A stretch of 64,000 nt of DNA, taken from contig NZ_JABBGJ010000047.1 in assembly GCF_012927345.1 (NCBI RefSeq), positions 1 to 64,000 of the forward strand, read 5' to 3'. Shown piece by piece: positions 1 through 9,252 of the stretch. Origin of the DNA: Paraburkholderia polaris (lineage in GTDB: Bacteria; Pseudomonadota; Gammaproteobacteria; Burkholderiales; Burkholderiaceae). The notes beneath the pieces were generated by a model. The model had not been told where the DNA came from. It saw nothing but the letters and a program-made list of their open reading frames with translations, and searched no databases. Position 1 is the stretch's first letter. Each line of letters begins with the position of its first letter. Made by a program: the position numbers and the translations under genes.

Positions 1-82
1 GAGAATGGCGTGCCCCCAGATGGAGTATCCCTTGTAAATTTCAGCTTGCATGTATTCCGTGCATGAATGAGCAGAGGTTTTC

Positions 83-403
83 TCAGACGCCTGTGGGCCC
101 GCTACACCTGCGCCAGATTTTGGCAACGACGGTACTAGCATAGTTGACTGTCATCACGTCAGTGAAAAGTTGCTCGGGGCGCGCAGCATCCGTGTCCTTC
201 AATTCTGATTCAAGGACAGCTTTCGCGATTACATGGGCCTCAGTTGAAATCGTCAGGCGCGCAAGCCATATACGCGCCGACTCTACAAGACAATCCGGTA
301 TAAGCCAGCGTCCGTCCAATGCATAAGCCGCGAGGTCGCTAACCGCAAGATAGCAGCGCGACGATGCGTCCTGCTCCTTTGTCAGCGGATGGACTTCTTC
401 CAT
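83..403 (-). CDS. Hypothetical protein, last gene of a three-gene operon
   Basis: I do not recognise this 106-residue protein. It is predicted soluble, with helical, leucine- and alanine-rich stretches and no signal peptide or membrane segment. The chosen start (MEEVHP) overlaps the stop of the upstream gene in a TGATG arrangement, with a GAGGTGG Shine-Dalgarno sequence inside the preceding gene, so the two are probably translationally coupled. A longer reading to 445 would overlap the neighbour by 43 bases and is less likely. Its operon partners, a small exported protein and a cysteine-rich small protein, suggest accessory (prophage or integrative element) cargo, but nothing in the sequence fixes a function. 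Confidence 0.55.
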   Translation of the reverse strand: MEEVHPLTKEQDASSRCYLAVSDLAAYALDGRWLIPDCLVESARIWLARLTISTEAHVIAKAVLESELKDTDAARPEQLFTDVMTVNYASTVVAKIWRRCSGPTGV

Positions 404-753
404 CAACGCACCACCTCGACTGGCACTCCGCCATTGTTCACCCACAGCACATTACCCTCGGGCGTCATGATTCTAGGGATGCTCGTCGGTTGCGGCGTCA
501 TAGGTTTCGGAAGGCTGGCTGCCGCGCGTGCACCTGGAAGCGACGTCGCAACGGGGTCTGCCACCCTGCGTGGCGTCACTTTCGGCGTACGGCGCGCGAG
601 GATTGACGCCTTGCCAGGCTTGGGCTTGCCGCTAACCGGCGGCTTCACCTGTCGCGCTTCAGGCGGATTCCAGATTTCAACGTAGTGTTCGCCCGCGACG
701 CCCGTCGAAGCAACTGCAAGCAGGATTACGCCCACACTCAAAAATCGAAACAT
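403..753 (-). CDS. Small exported proline/lysine-rich hypothetical protein
   Basis: A 116-residue protein starting MFRFLSVG, with a typical Sec signal peptide: short charged N-terminus, hydrophobic core to about residue 16, and a likely cleavage after VAG near residue 20. The mature part is rich in Pro, Lys and Arg and looks largely unstructured. It ends in a short segment (PEGNVLWVNNGGVPVEVVR) that resembles a small beta unit. The start is fixed by GGAGAGGAC just upstream; reading back to 813 would add a non-signal N-terminus. It lies 26 bases downstream of the 780-1064 gene and overlaps the next one. It is probably a periplasmic protein of unknown role. Confidence 0.6.
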   Translation of the reverse strand: MFRFLSVGVILLAVASTGVAGEHYVEIWNPPEARQVKPPVSGKPKPGKASILARRTPKVTPRRVADPVATSLPGARAAASLPKPMTPQPTSIPRIMTPEGNVLWVNNGGVPVEVVR

Positions 754-779
754 GTCCTCTCCGTATGCTTTCGTGCCGT

Positions 780-1064
780 TCACGCCCGGCACGATTTCGC
801 GCTGCCCACACATGAACCGTCGCAGCCAGCACAGTAGTGACGGTCGCGTACCGCCCCATCAACACGCCAGACGTTGGTTTGCGCGGCCGTAGGAGTGCCA
901 GCAGTGCGGCCATTTTCGCACGCGTAAAACGTCGGCTCCCCCGCCTTGCTGCGGCGGATCGCTTCATCGATTTCCCGCGCGCCAAACACCGCTTTCATGT
1001 CCGCAACAAACGCCGCAATTTCCGGCATCGGACGGCTGACCGGCAAGCGAACGCGTATCTCCAT
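780..1064 (-). CDS. Small cysteine-containing hypothetical protein, first gene of the operon
   Basis: A 94-residue protein preceded by a strong GGGGGAGG ribosome binding site. The N-terminal half is helical (RPMPEIAAFVADMKAVFG), and the C-terminus carries a cysteine cluster of the form C-X2-C-X3-C-X6-C that could bind a metal. Similar small proteins occur in Burkholderia accessory regions as far as I recall, but I cannot assign a family. It leads a minus-strand set with the 403-753 and 83-403 genes. The inverted repeat at 1111-1134, 47 bases upstream of the start, may lie in its promoter. Confidence 0.5.
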   Translation of the reverse strand: MEIRVRLPVSRPMPEIAAFVADMKAVFGAREIDEAIRRSKAGEPTFYACENGRTAGTPTAAQTNVWRVDGAVRDRHYCAGCDGSCVGSAKSCRA

Positions 1065-1584
1065 CTCGCCTCCCCCTAAAAAAGTGCCTGTTCACCGCTA
1101 CGAGTTTCCGTGTACGATACTGTATATCCGTACAGGTATTTTCGCAATTCAATGACCGCTCCGCCATCCATTCGGGAAGCAATACACCCGTCCTTGTGGA
1201 CCTATACCCTAACGATGCATAGTTTGTGGCTTGCGAGCATGCACGCGTTGCGCGACATGGCTTTCGCGTAACTCCTCATTCGATGTATGTCTACATCGAA
1301 ATACATCGTTTTGAGCGGGCCTCGGTAGTTTCGTGAAAGATCCGTTTTGGGAAAAGGATGGTTGGGTTCGGCTAGTTTTAGTCATTCGACGTCGTCACCG
1401 GGAACGTTGACAATCGATGGCTTAGCCCGAGCTTTGCTCAGCGAGTCGCATCAATCTGACTCTAGGCGGGGGACTACCGGATGATCCTCGCTCCTAGCCT
1501 GTTTGTACTTGAGCGGATTCCTGGGGGCAAATCCGGGAACTCCATAAGTAATCAGCTCTTGATCTATTCGAACTGGTGATTGGA
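1065..1584. other. Intergenic, 520 bp; inverted repeat TGTACG-N12-CGTACA
   Basis: No gene is supported here. The one structure seen is a 6-bp inverted repeat (1111-1116 and 1129-1134) with a 12-base AT-rich centre. It sits in the expected promoter region of the minus-strand operon that starts at 1064. The arms share the GTACG/CGTAC half-site of the palindromes found elsewhere in the window, but with a different spacer. Confidence 0.4.
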
Positions 1585-1752
1585 ATGACAAGGAACACGT
1601 CTGTCGTACTTTACGTTGTGGTGTTGATAGCCGTTGTCGTTAGCGTAGATTTATTGTTCTTCAAGAATCGATTCTGGGAGCGGCTGATAGTGAACATCGG
1701 CATTGTCCTGGTGTTTGCAGCCTTCTATTTGAGATTCTTAAAGAGCCCGTAA
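1585..1752 (+). CDS. Small two-helix membrane protein
   Basis: A 55-residue protein. A hydrophobic helix (about residues 7-25) is followed by a conserved-looking basic/aromatic turn (FFKNRFWERL), then a second hydrophobic helix (about 36-50) and a short basic tail. This is typical of a small inner-membrane hairpin protein, a type common in Burkholderia. The ATG follows a weak GGTGATTGGA sequence. No function is known. It stands alone between the minus-strand operon and the MHS transporter. Confidence 0.6.
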   Translation: MTRNTSVVLYVVVLIAVVVSVDLLFFKNRFWERLIVNIGIVLVFAAFYLRFLKSP

Positions 1753-1940
1753 GCTAAGTGCCGCGGCACCGACGGGTTGCCGGATAACCGCATCGAGTCC
1801 GACGGCATCGGCGGCCTGCCGAGACGCAACATGCCTGTCGTCGTGACGCGTTCCTTGCCGGCGGCACCTTGCCGCCGCCGGAACCACTCATCGCGAAAAT
1901 TGTCTATACAGTATGTCGCCCTTTTTGTGGGGGATGTCAA

Positions 1941-3314
1941 ATGGCTGCCACGCACTCGGGGGGGGTGCTGCCCCTCTCCGATGAGGACTCCCGCCGCCAG
2001 TTGCGCCGTGCCATCATCGCCAGCACGGTTGGTACCACGATCGAGTGGTATGACTTCTTCCTCTACAGTATTGTCACCGGCCTGGTTTTCGCGAAGCTGT
2101 ATTTCCCAGGCTCGGACCCACTCGTCGGCACACTGCAGGCTTTTCTGATCTATGCAGTCGGCTTCATGGCGAGGCCGGTTGGTGCCGCCATTTTTGACCA
2201 TTACGGTGATCGCATCGGTCGCAAGGCCACGCTGATCGTGACGCTATTGCTGATGGGATTGGCCACGTTTGCAGTGGCCTTTGTTCCGACCTATGCGACG
2301 ATCGGCGTCTGGGGCGCCGTCGCGCTTACGGTGCTGCGCTTCATCCAGGGGGTGGGTGTCGGCGGCGAATGGGGTGGTTCGGTCCTGATGTCGATGGAAT
2401 GGGCGCGTACCAACGCGCATCGCGGCTTCGTCGCCTCCTGGCCGCAGTTCGGGGTGCCGGCGGGACTGTCCCTGGCCAACCTGGCCGTGCTGGCCATGAG
2501 TCAGATCTCCGGCAGCGGTTTCCTCACGTGGGGCTGGCGCGTACCGTTCTTCCTCAGCATCATACTGGTCGCGATTGGCCTCTACATCCGCCTGAATATT
2601 CTCGAGACGCCGATCTTCGCGCGGCTCCTGGCTGAGCACAAAATCGAGAAGACGCCGATGCTCGAGGTGTTGCGCCGCCAGCCGAAAGATATCCTTCTCT
2701 CGGCCTTTTCACGCATGGCCGAACAGGCACCTTTCTATATTTTCACGGCGTTCGTCTTCACCTATGGCGTCACGACCCTGGGCGTGTCACGCAACCTGTT
2801 GCTGATGGCGGTGCTGGCGGCTTCCGTGCTGGAATTCTTCACCATCCCGTTCTTTGGCCACGTGTCCGATCTGATCGGGCGCCGGCGGATGTATATGATC
2901 GGCGCGGCCGTCGTGGGCGTATTCGGCTTCCTCTATTTTGCAATGGTCGATACCAGGGATCCGATGTGGATCTTCGCCGCCATCGTGCTCTCGCTGGTAC
3001 CGCATTCGATGTTGTACGGTCCCCAAGCCGCTTTGATCGCTGAATCCTTCACGGGACGGCTGCGTTACAGCGGTGCATCAATGGGCTACCAGTTGGCTTC
3101 GGTCATTGCCGGCGGTCCTGCACCGCTGATTGCGACCGCGCTCTTCGCCTACTACCATTCGGGCTATGCAATCGCGGTCTATATTCTGGCGTGTGCGGCA
3201 CTCAGCCTTATCGCCGCATCGATGCTTGGTGATTACACGAACAAGGACATCTCGCGCGAATACGACGATGCTCGGGCCATGGGCGATAGGGAAAACGCGA
3301 GGCCAGCCGCATGA
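1941..3314 (+). CDS. MFS transporter, metabolite:H+ symporter (MHS) family
   Basis: A 457-residue, 12-helix inner-membrane transporter. Family marks are TTIEWYDFFLYS in helix 1, GDRIGRK in the loop between helices 2 and 3, FIQGVGVGGEWGG in helix 4, and a second GRRR loop after helix 7. The MHS group (proline/betaine, shikimate, citrate and alpha-ketoglutarate symporters) imports organic acids or osmolytes with protons; the substrate cannot be read from the sequence. The start at 1941 follows GTGGGGGATG and gives the usual N-terminus; a longer reading to 1869 has no family counterpart. A broken LysR regulator lies downstream and may once have controlled it. Confidence 0.9.
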   Translation: MAATHSGGVLPLSDEDSRRQLRRAIIASTVGTTIEWYDFFLYSIVTGLVFAKLYFPGSDPLVGTLQAFLIYAVGFMARPVGAAIFDHYGDRIGRKATLIVTLLLMGLATFAVAFVPTYATIGVWGAVALTVLRFIQGVGVGGEWGGSVLMSMEWARTNAHRGFVASWPQFGVPAGLSLANLAVLAMSQISGSGFLTWGWRVPFFLSIILVAIGLYIRLNILETPIFARLLAEHKIEKTPMLEVLRRQPKDILLSAFSRMAEQAPFYIFTAFVFTYGVTTLGVSRNLLLMAVLAASVLEFFTIPFFGHVSDLIGRRRMYMIGAAVVGVFGFLYFAMVDTRDPMWIFAAIVLSLVPHSMLYGPQAALIAESFTGRLRYSGASMGYQLASVIAGGPAPLIATALFAYYHSGYAIAVYILACAALSLIAASMLGDYTNKDISREYDDARAMGDRENARPAA

Positions 3315-3615
3315 TCGACCCGTTTGCCTCCGCGTACGTCTGAACGCCGAGGTAAGTGGGTGAGGCCGGGTTCAACACACCCGCGTGGTGGCGTTGACGC
3401 GGCGGCCCACAAGCATGGCCTTGTTGTGCACGCTGGCGAAGAGATCGGACTCCGCCACGATGTTGTGCGGTCGGATCGTTCTCCGCAAACGCTGGGCTGT
3501 GCGCGACTCAATTCACAAAACCATCATACTTACTGTCCTCGTTCCCATCACGCTGGTACCCGCTATCCCTAGTCGGAATAAGGTCACCCATCCCACACCA
3601 TTATGAACAGACTGG
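3315..3615. other. Intergenic, about 300 bp, no gene seen
   Basis: Several short overlapping frames exist, but none shows a recognisable domain or a good ribosome binding site. The stretch probably contains the lost 5' part of the LysR gene that follows. Confidence 0.4.
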
Positions 3616-4327
3616 TGGTGCAAGCGTACCCTCGAATTAGCGGCACCGGATGGCCGGCGCAAATACCGGAGATATCCCGAGCCGCACACACTGCTGCGGC
3701 CCATGGGCGATCTGGTCGTTACCGGACCCAACATGTTTGGGCGGATGCACGTGCTTCCTGTCGTCACGAGTTTTCTCGCCGCGTACCCGGATGTGTCGGT
3801 CGGCCTCATGCTAACGGACAAGGTTACGCATTTTCTGGACGATCAAATCGATGTGGCACTACGAATCGGTTATCTTCCTGACAGCGAGCTGGTTGCTGTC
3901 CGATTAGGGGCTGTGCGACGCGTTATCTGTGCAAGCCCCTCGTATCTTTCCACGCGGGGAACACCCGCTACTCCCGACGAGCTTCCTGAGCACAGCGTTG
4001 TCTCCTTCGAAAGTGTGTCGTCGACGAGCAACTGGAAATTCTGGTCGGGCGGATCAGATTTCAATGTACCGTTCCGCTCGAGACTAAGCGTGAACACGAT
4101 TGAAGCTGCGATTGATGCGGGGCTTGCCGGCTCGGGGTTGATTCGCACCATGTCCTATCAGATTGCAGAGTACGTCCGTCGAGGCGACCTGCAGATTGTG
4201 TTGAGTGAATTCGAACCGCCAGTTCGGCCGGTCCATCTGGTTTACGATAAGAAAAATCGGCTGCCTCTCAAGTTACGGGCGTTCATCGACTTCGTAGTGC
4301 CTCGATTGCGCGATCTATTACATTCGA
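3616..4327 (+). pseudogene. LysR-family regulator remnant, HTH domain missing
   Basis: From 3703 the frame encodes a near-complete LysR substrate-binding domain of about 208 residues, including VVTGPNMFGRMHVLPVVTSF, IDVALRIGYLPDSELVA, GLGL-like AGSGLIRTMSYQ and the final YDKKNRLPLKLRAFIDF. The same frame upstream to about 3616 resembles the linker after the DNA-binding domain (DGRRKYRRY). The N-terminal winged helix-turn-helix of about 60 residues is not found in any frame. Downstream of 4327 the frame stays open to 4686 but no longer resembles LysR, so the C-terminus has also drifted. Without a DNA-binding domain it cannot act as a regulator. Confidence 0.8.
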
Positions 4328-4744
4328 CAACCACACTGATTGAGCACTATCGTCGGTATCCGACGCAGCCGGTGTTGACGGGCCGGGGGACGCTGAGATT
4401 TTGTTGTTATCGCGGCACGGTTGCTGGATTGTTTCAATTACAGTGCCAGAAGCGACGATGCACGTCCGCGACGGCAAGTCACGATGCGTTCATTTCGAAA
4501 ACAGGCGGGGCAATGGACCTTGAGATAGAAGCAATTTGTGGCGACTTTGAGCGTGGGACACATTGCGGCATTTCTCTCGACCTGTACGGGTTCGCTCGAT
4601 TCTCGCCAGTCACCATCTATCGCAACGACCAGCGGCTCGACACACCGGTGTCCTCGCGATGTTCTTCTGACATAATCCCGCGCTAACGGAGTTCGAGCCA
4701 GGAGCTCGTCAATCGTCTCCAACAGGTGTGAAAGCGGGGGAATC
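4328..4744. other. Intergenic, 417 bp, no supported gene
   Basis: The LysR frame continues open here as run-through, and a 121-residue minus-strand frame (4438-4803) overlaps it. Neither shows family features. Confidence 0.35.
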
Positions 4745-4921
4745 GTGATCAAACTTCTGGGACTTTTCGCACGAGTAGTCGGCCTTGCCGGCTGCATCGC
4801 CATTTTGCCGCATGGATCCGACTCCGCGTTTGACGACTCGTCTTCATTTGCAGTCGGCTACAAGGCGGCACCCGCAATCGGGATCGGACCTGAGCGCAAT
4901 GGGCAACGCTGGCACCCCTGA
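4745..4921 (+). CDS. Possible 58-residue lipoprotein
   Basis: The reading starts with GTG, five bases after GGGGGAA. It gives a short basic N-terminus, a hydrophobic core and an LAGC lipobox with the cysteine at residue 17, so it could be a small lipoprotein exported by Sec and processed by signal peptidase II. The mature part is Gly-, Ala- and Asp-rich with no known domain. It is short and uses GTG, so chance cannot be excluded. Confidence 0.3.
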   Translation: MIKLLGLFARVVGLAGCIAILPHGSDSAFDDSSSFAVGYKAAPAIGIGPERNGQRWHP

Positions 4922-5038
4922 CATGTCCTGCCGCGTACCTCAGTTCATGTCATGCCGTGACTAAAACTGAGATCCAGCAACAGATATGGGCTTGAACCAT
5001 TCCAATCCCGGCGTCGTTCCGCGTAGCGGGGCGCTTTC

Positions 5039-5820
5039 ATGCCAACGAGAACAATGGACAATCGTGCAACGCCGTCAGTGACATATTTGCCACTTGACAC
5101 GATGAAAGAGGTTGCGCGAGACGTCTGGGTCGTGGACGGTCGAGCGATCCGTTTCGGCGTGCCGTGTTTCAGGATGGCGTTTCCGACCAGGATGACAATT
5201 GTGCGGACTGCTGGCCGGAAACTGTTCATTCATTCGCCCACCCGGCTCACGGCTTGCCTCCAAGCCGCGGTTGCGCAGGTTGGCAACCCGCGCTGGCTCA
5301 TCGGCCCTAATCGATTGCACTCCCGGTGGCTTCAGGATTGGGCAAAGGCGTATCCAGACGCACTGGTATATGCGGCCCCGCTGGCGAGGAGAATATGTGG
5401 CGCCCGGGCGTCACCCATCGTCTGCCATTGAACGGAGTCACCGACTACGGATGGGAGCCAGATCTTGCCACCTTGCCGGTTGCAGGTCGCCACTTTACGG
5501 AAATCGTGTTCTTTCATCGCATCTCGCGGACCTTGATCCTGACCGACCTGATAGAGAACTTCGAAGTGGAGAGACTTGACTCTCCTGTTGCGCGTGTCTT
5601 GACCCTCGTCGGGGGCGTGTGACATCCTGACGGGCAGATGCCGCGCGATATGCGGCTCCTGTTCGCGCTTCAACCGAACAGAAATGCTCTCAAACTCGCC
5701 GTGGAAAAGATGATCGGGTGGGACCCGGAGCGTGTCATTCTGGCGCACGGTCACTGGTATGACACAGAAGGTGCAGTTGAGCTGAAACGAGCTTTCCGGT
5801 GGCTAATCCGTCAAGCATGA
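5039..5820 (+). pseudogene. DUF4336 protein (metallo-beta-lactamase-like), frameshifted and stopped
   Basis: Three segments together reproduce one DUF4336 protein of about 240 residues. The first, 5039 to about 5385, has the N-terminus (VWVVDGRAIRFG, FPTRMTIVR, FIHSPTRLT, GPNRLHSRWLQDW). The second, about 5385 to 5619, is in another frame (ATLPVAGRHFTEIVFFHR, LILTDLIENFE). The third, 5638 to 5820, is in the same frame as the second after a TGA at 5620-5622 (GQMPRDMRLLF, ERVILAHGHWYD). The stop could be a C-to-T change of a CGA codon. The family is hydrolase-like; the activity is uncertain even in intact members. Two separate lesions argue for true decay rather than one sequencing error. Confidence 0.85.
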
Positions 5821-5851
5821 GGATTCACGGTCGCGCCTGGACTGACCATGG

Positions 5852-6172
5852 CTATCGCGGTTTCACGCTCCAGCCAGTGCCGAAACCGTATCCCTGTAGT
5901 CGCTGGTGATCCTGCAACTGCTGGCGTTCGTAGCGTCGCAACGCGGGGAAATAGGTAGGACCGTTGATAACAGTGGGCGAGCGGTATCGTCCCGGACTCA
6001 CGGCGATGTTTTCAATGTTGCGCCGGCTGGGGGGTGATTCAACTGGAACGCCCCCCGGACCACGAGACTCCAGCATTGCAACCCGCACGGCACGATGCGC
6101 GCCTGCGACGGCCGCAACCGGCAGGACTGTTGCCGATGCGACAACGAACGCGCATGCAAAGTAACGAATCAT
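5852..6172 (-). CDS. Small exported hypothetical protein
   Basis: A 106-residue protein beginning MIRYFACAF, with a clear Sec signal peptide and likely cleavage after VAG or AGA near residues 23-25. The mature chain is Arg-, Pro- and Tyr-rich with a Gln-rich patch (RQQLQDHQRLQ) and no known domain. The start is preceded by GTGGGAGC. It stands alone, convergent with the DUF4336 pseudogene, and its role is unknown. Confidence 0.55.
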   Translation of the reverse strand: MIRYFACAFVVASATVLPVAAVAGAHRAVRVAMLESRGPGGVPVESPPSRRNIENIAVSPGRYRSPTVINGPTYFPALRRYERQQLQDHQRLQGYGFGTGWSVKPR

Positions 6173-6436
6173 CTACTGCTCCCACACGGACGGGATGTTG
6201 AAACTGCCCGAACAGACAAACCGGGCAGCACGTTGACACCAGCCTCCTCGGGTTCAGACGTTTTAAAATTCTGTAAATGCCGGCGGCATACGGGCACAGC
6301 AAACGGTTGCTGATTGCCGCATTGGCTGCCGCACGGCAGTACCTCGCGCACCGTATCCGGGCGCGTGAATGTCATCTTAAATTTTAGGCACAAGGTGACA
6401 TATTTTCAACGGGTTGTCGAATTTTATGGAGGTGGG

Positions 6437-6859
6437 ATGAACCCCCGCAAAGGCGCTATCGTCAAGATACCGGGCAAGCAGGATCTGGAGGCGATGTCCG
6501 AATTCCGTTACCAGCTACGGCAGTTTCTCCGGTTCTCGGAGGAGATCACACACGCAGAAGGCGTAACGCCGTTGCAATACCAGCTCCTGCTCCACGTCAG
6601 AGGGTTTCCGGAGCGTCAATGGGCAACAGTCGGCGAACTCGCCGAACGCCTACAGGCCGCCCCGAATGGAACTGCGGCACTTGTCTCGCGCTGCGAAGCG
6701 GCCGGCCTCGTGATTCGCAAGCCAGACCGGATCGATCGTCGTCAGGTTCAGGTGCATCTCACAGCGAAGGGCGAGCGCTGTCTGCTGAAGCTGGCGGCAT
6801 TGCATAAGTCAGAGATGGAGTCGTTCGGTTGGGTGTTCCGCGGAGCAGACAGGCAGTAA
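6437..6859 (+). CDS. MarR-family transcriptional regulator
   Basis: A 140-residue winged helix-turn-helix regulator. The order is an N-terminal dimerisation helix (FRYQLRQFLRFSEEITHAEG), TPLQYQLLLHVRGFP, the recognition region (VGELAERLQAAPNGTAALVSRCEAAGLV), the beta wing (KPDRIDRRQVQVHLTAKG) and a C-terminal dimer helix. A strong GGAGGTGGG lies at the right distance from the ATG at 6437. The 108-base gap to the ClC gene downstream on the same strand makes co-regulation plausible. The ligand and targets are unknown. Confidence 0.9.
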   Translation: MNPRKGAIVKIPGKQDLEAMSEFRYQLRQFLRFSEEITHAEGVTPLQYQLLLHVRGFPERQWATVGELAERLQAAPNGTAALVSRCEAAGLVIRKPDRIDRRQVQVHLTAKGERCLLKLAALHKSEMESFGWVFRGADRQ

Positions 6860-6966
6860 ACACCCTCCTTTACACCGGCGCCGGTAGCTGAGCCGCCGCA
6901 ACTGCCCGGTTCCACATATGTCACAGTGTGCCAGATCGCTTATACTTTCACATTTGCGGCGGAAGA

Positions 6967-8346
6967 ATGCGTATAGCGGCATTGATTGACAGACGCGCAA
7001 TACAGCACGGACGGCGGCTGTGGTTGCATTACGGCGTATTCTGGCTGGGTGCCATCGCAACCGGGCTGGTCGCCGTTTTCTACGCGAAACTGATTGATAT
7101 CGGCTATGACGCCTTCCTGCGCTATGCGACGCGGTACTGGTGGCTCCCGCTTCCCGTCACCCCGGCAATCGGCGCTCTGGGTGTGTGGCTTACCAGGCGC
7201 TACTTTCCTGGCTCAGAAGGCAGCGGCATCCCTCAGGTCATTGCCACACTCCATGACAGTGGCGATCTTGCGCCGCGTCTGCTGAGTATCAGGATCCTCG
7301 TCGGCAAGATTGTGATCTCGTTCCTCTCAATACTCGGCGGATTCACGATCGGCCGGGAGGGACCGACGATCCACGTGGGTGCCGCGCTCATGTTCAACCT
7401 GCGACGCTTTTATCCACAGCGATTCCGGGCCATCCGGGGCATCGAACTGGAACGGCGGCTAGCGCTCGCCGGTGCCGCGGCGGGTCTGTCGGCGGCGTTC
7501 AATGCGCCGCTCGCAGGCGTGGTGTTCGCGATCGAAGAGTTGACCCGCAGCTTCGAGCAGCGTACGAGCGGCGTGCTGATTACTGCGATCATCTTCGCCG
7601 GTATCGTTTCGCTGGGCTTGCAAGGGAACTATACGTATTTCGGAACGATCGACGTCGGCAGCCGCTTTCCAGATCTGCTGGCGGCAGCGGTGGTGTTGAT
7701 CGGCGCGGTGTCCGGCGTTGCCGGCGGTGTGTTCTGCTGGCTGTTGCTGAACACCAAGCGCTGGATGCCCACGTCGGTGAGCGTCTGGCGCAGTAACCAG
7801 CCGGTGGCATTTGGTGCCGCGTGTGGCCTGGTCATCGCCATGATCGGCGTGGCGTCGGGCGGCCACACGTTCGGTAGCGGCTATGCCGAAGCGCGCGCGA
7901 TGCTGGAAGGACGCGCGCAACTGGGCGCTGCATACCCGGTGCTCAAGATGGCCTCGATGGTCGGATCGTATCTGCCCGGCGCGCCGGGTGGCCTGTTTGC
8001 GCCATCGCTCGCGATCGGCGCCGGTATTGGCAACGCATTGCACCTGCTGTTTGGCCAGATGCAGTTGCCCATGCTGATCGCCCTTGGCATGGTGGGCTAC
8101 CTCGCGGCGGTGACGCAAAGCCCGATTACTGCTTTTGTGATTGTGATCGAGATGATCAATGGGCACGCGCTCGTTATTTCGCTGATGGCCACTGCATTGA
8201 TAGCCAGCCAGGTTTCGAAACTGTTTGCGCCTGCTCTTTACGAGGCGCTGTCGGAGCGCTACAGCAAGCCCCACGTCGCACCCGATGTCGTGCCATCCCC
8301 CCCAGCCGGGGAGAGTTCACCCGGGAAGCTGCCCGGTCAGTTCTGA
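6967..8346 (+). CDS. ClC-type chloride channel/antiporter (first of three)
   Basis: A 459-residue membrane protein of the ClC family, which moves chloride, often in exchange for protons. Selectivity-filter motifs are GSGIP (residues 85-89), GREGP (129-133, with gating glutamate E131) and, near residue 345, GSYLPGAPGGLFAPS. AFNAPLAGVVFAIEE is the usual helix after GREGP. It ends without CBS domains. The ATG at 6967 follows GCGGCGGAAG; a GTG at 6928 would add 13 residues. It is preceded by the MarR gene and followed 86 bases later by a small gene on the same strand. A CBS-fused ClC and a broken ClC lie nearby. Confidence 0.93.
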   Translation: MRIAALIDRRAIQHGRRLWLHYGVFWLGAIATGLVAVFYAKLIDIGYDAFLRYATRYWWLPLPVTPAIGALGVWLTRRYFPGSEGSGIPQVIATLHDSGDLAPRLLSIRILVGKIVISFLSILGGFTIGREGPTIHVGAALMFNLRRFYPQRFRAIRGIELERRLALAGAAAGLSAAFNAPLAGVVFAIEELTRSFEQRTSGVLITAIIFAGIVSLGLQGNYTYFGTIDVGSRFPDLLAAAVVLIGAVSGVAGGVFCWLLLNTKRWMPTSVSVWRSNQPVAFGAACGLVIAMIGVASGGHTFGSGYAEARAMLEGRAQLGAAYPVLKMASMVGSYLPGAPGGLFAPSLAIGAGIGNALHLLFGQMQLPMLIALGMVGYLAAVTQSPITAFVIVIEMINGHALVISLMATALIASQVSKLFAPALYEALSERYSKPHVAPDVVPSPPAGESSPGKLPGQF

Positions 8347-8432
8347 CCAACCGGGTTTGTTTCTATTGTGTTTCAGAGTCTGGTGCTGTTGTGCGCCCTG
8401 GTGTTGTCCACACGGCGCACCGGGAATGACAG

Positions 8433-8666
8433 ATGAGTGATCAGAAGTTCGGTGATCTCCTGATACAGGTTCAGGCGGCCGAGATCGAAATCACCCGATG
8501 TGATGCGACGATCCGCACGTTATGGACTGAGCTCAGACGGCTCGCGCGCCTTGGAATTGCCGCCTCGACGGAATATCAACACCTGATCGAAGTTGAAAAC
8601 GAGCGACAGCGCCGGATATCGCTACGTGAGCGTATCCGCGCGACGCTCGCCAGCGCAAGCAAATAG
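8433..8666 (+). CDS. Small helical hypothetical protein
   Basis: A 77-residue, charged, mostly alpha-helical protein rich in Glu, Arg and Leu with heptad-like spacing (AAEIEITRCDATIRTLWTE and ENERQRRISLRERIRATL), so a short coiled coil is likely. No signal or membrane segment is seen. The ATG follows GGGAATGACAG. Its position just downstream of the first ClC gene suggests co-transcription. No family was recognised. Confidence 0.5.
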   Translation: MSDQKFGDLLIQVQAAEIEITRCDATIRTLWTELRRLARLGIAASTEYQHLIEVENERQRRISLRERIRATLASASK

Positions 8667-9252
8667 TAGGTATCGGCCAGACGGGTCGACCGAGTGGACA
8701 TGCCTCACGAGCCCGTCTCCTGCGCGCCACGCAGAAGCACTCCATCGGCCATTTCGCCTTTGGGGTGGACTGGCTTCGGAGCAAACACATTCCTGTTTTC
8801 GCTGGCTGCGACCAGTCTCGTGCTCTATGCGGTGTACTACCATGGTATTGCACGCACGCCTGCGAGCCGGTTCGGCTGTAAGAACATCGCGTGGCTGTTG
8901 CCGTAGTCTGGCGGATTCTGGGTGCTGTCAATCGCCTGGCAACATCGGAGCTGGCCGGAACGTGATCGGTTTTGGCCGGGATATCCTGCTGGTAGTCAGT
9001 TCGAGCACAGTCTTCATGTTGCTTGCAATGAGGGACGTGCTGGGCCCGGACGAAACGACGGCGATGGTGGAACGGACGGATCGCACCAGTTGAGTGGATA
9101 CTCAATCAGGATAAGGCGAGACACGCAGCACCGGATGGCCGGCAGTCTGCTTTTCTGGATCGCAGTGAAGCTGGGCACGATGTCCCGAAGGGCCGGTCAG
9201 ACATGCATGACATCAGCAGGTTTACATGTAGTCCTTCTGGGGACGACAAGCC
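8667..9252 (+). other. 586 bp without an intact gene; possible decayed membrane gene
   Basis: Two frames give short hydrophobic stretches that look like membrane helices (NTFLFSLAATSLVLYAVYY at about 8790-8846 and DILLVVSSSTVFMLLAM at about 8980-9030), but they are in different frames and interrupted. They may be remnants of a small membrane protein lost between the two ClC genes. No family can be named. Confidence 0.3.
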
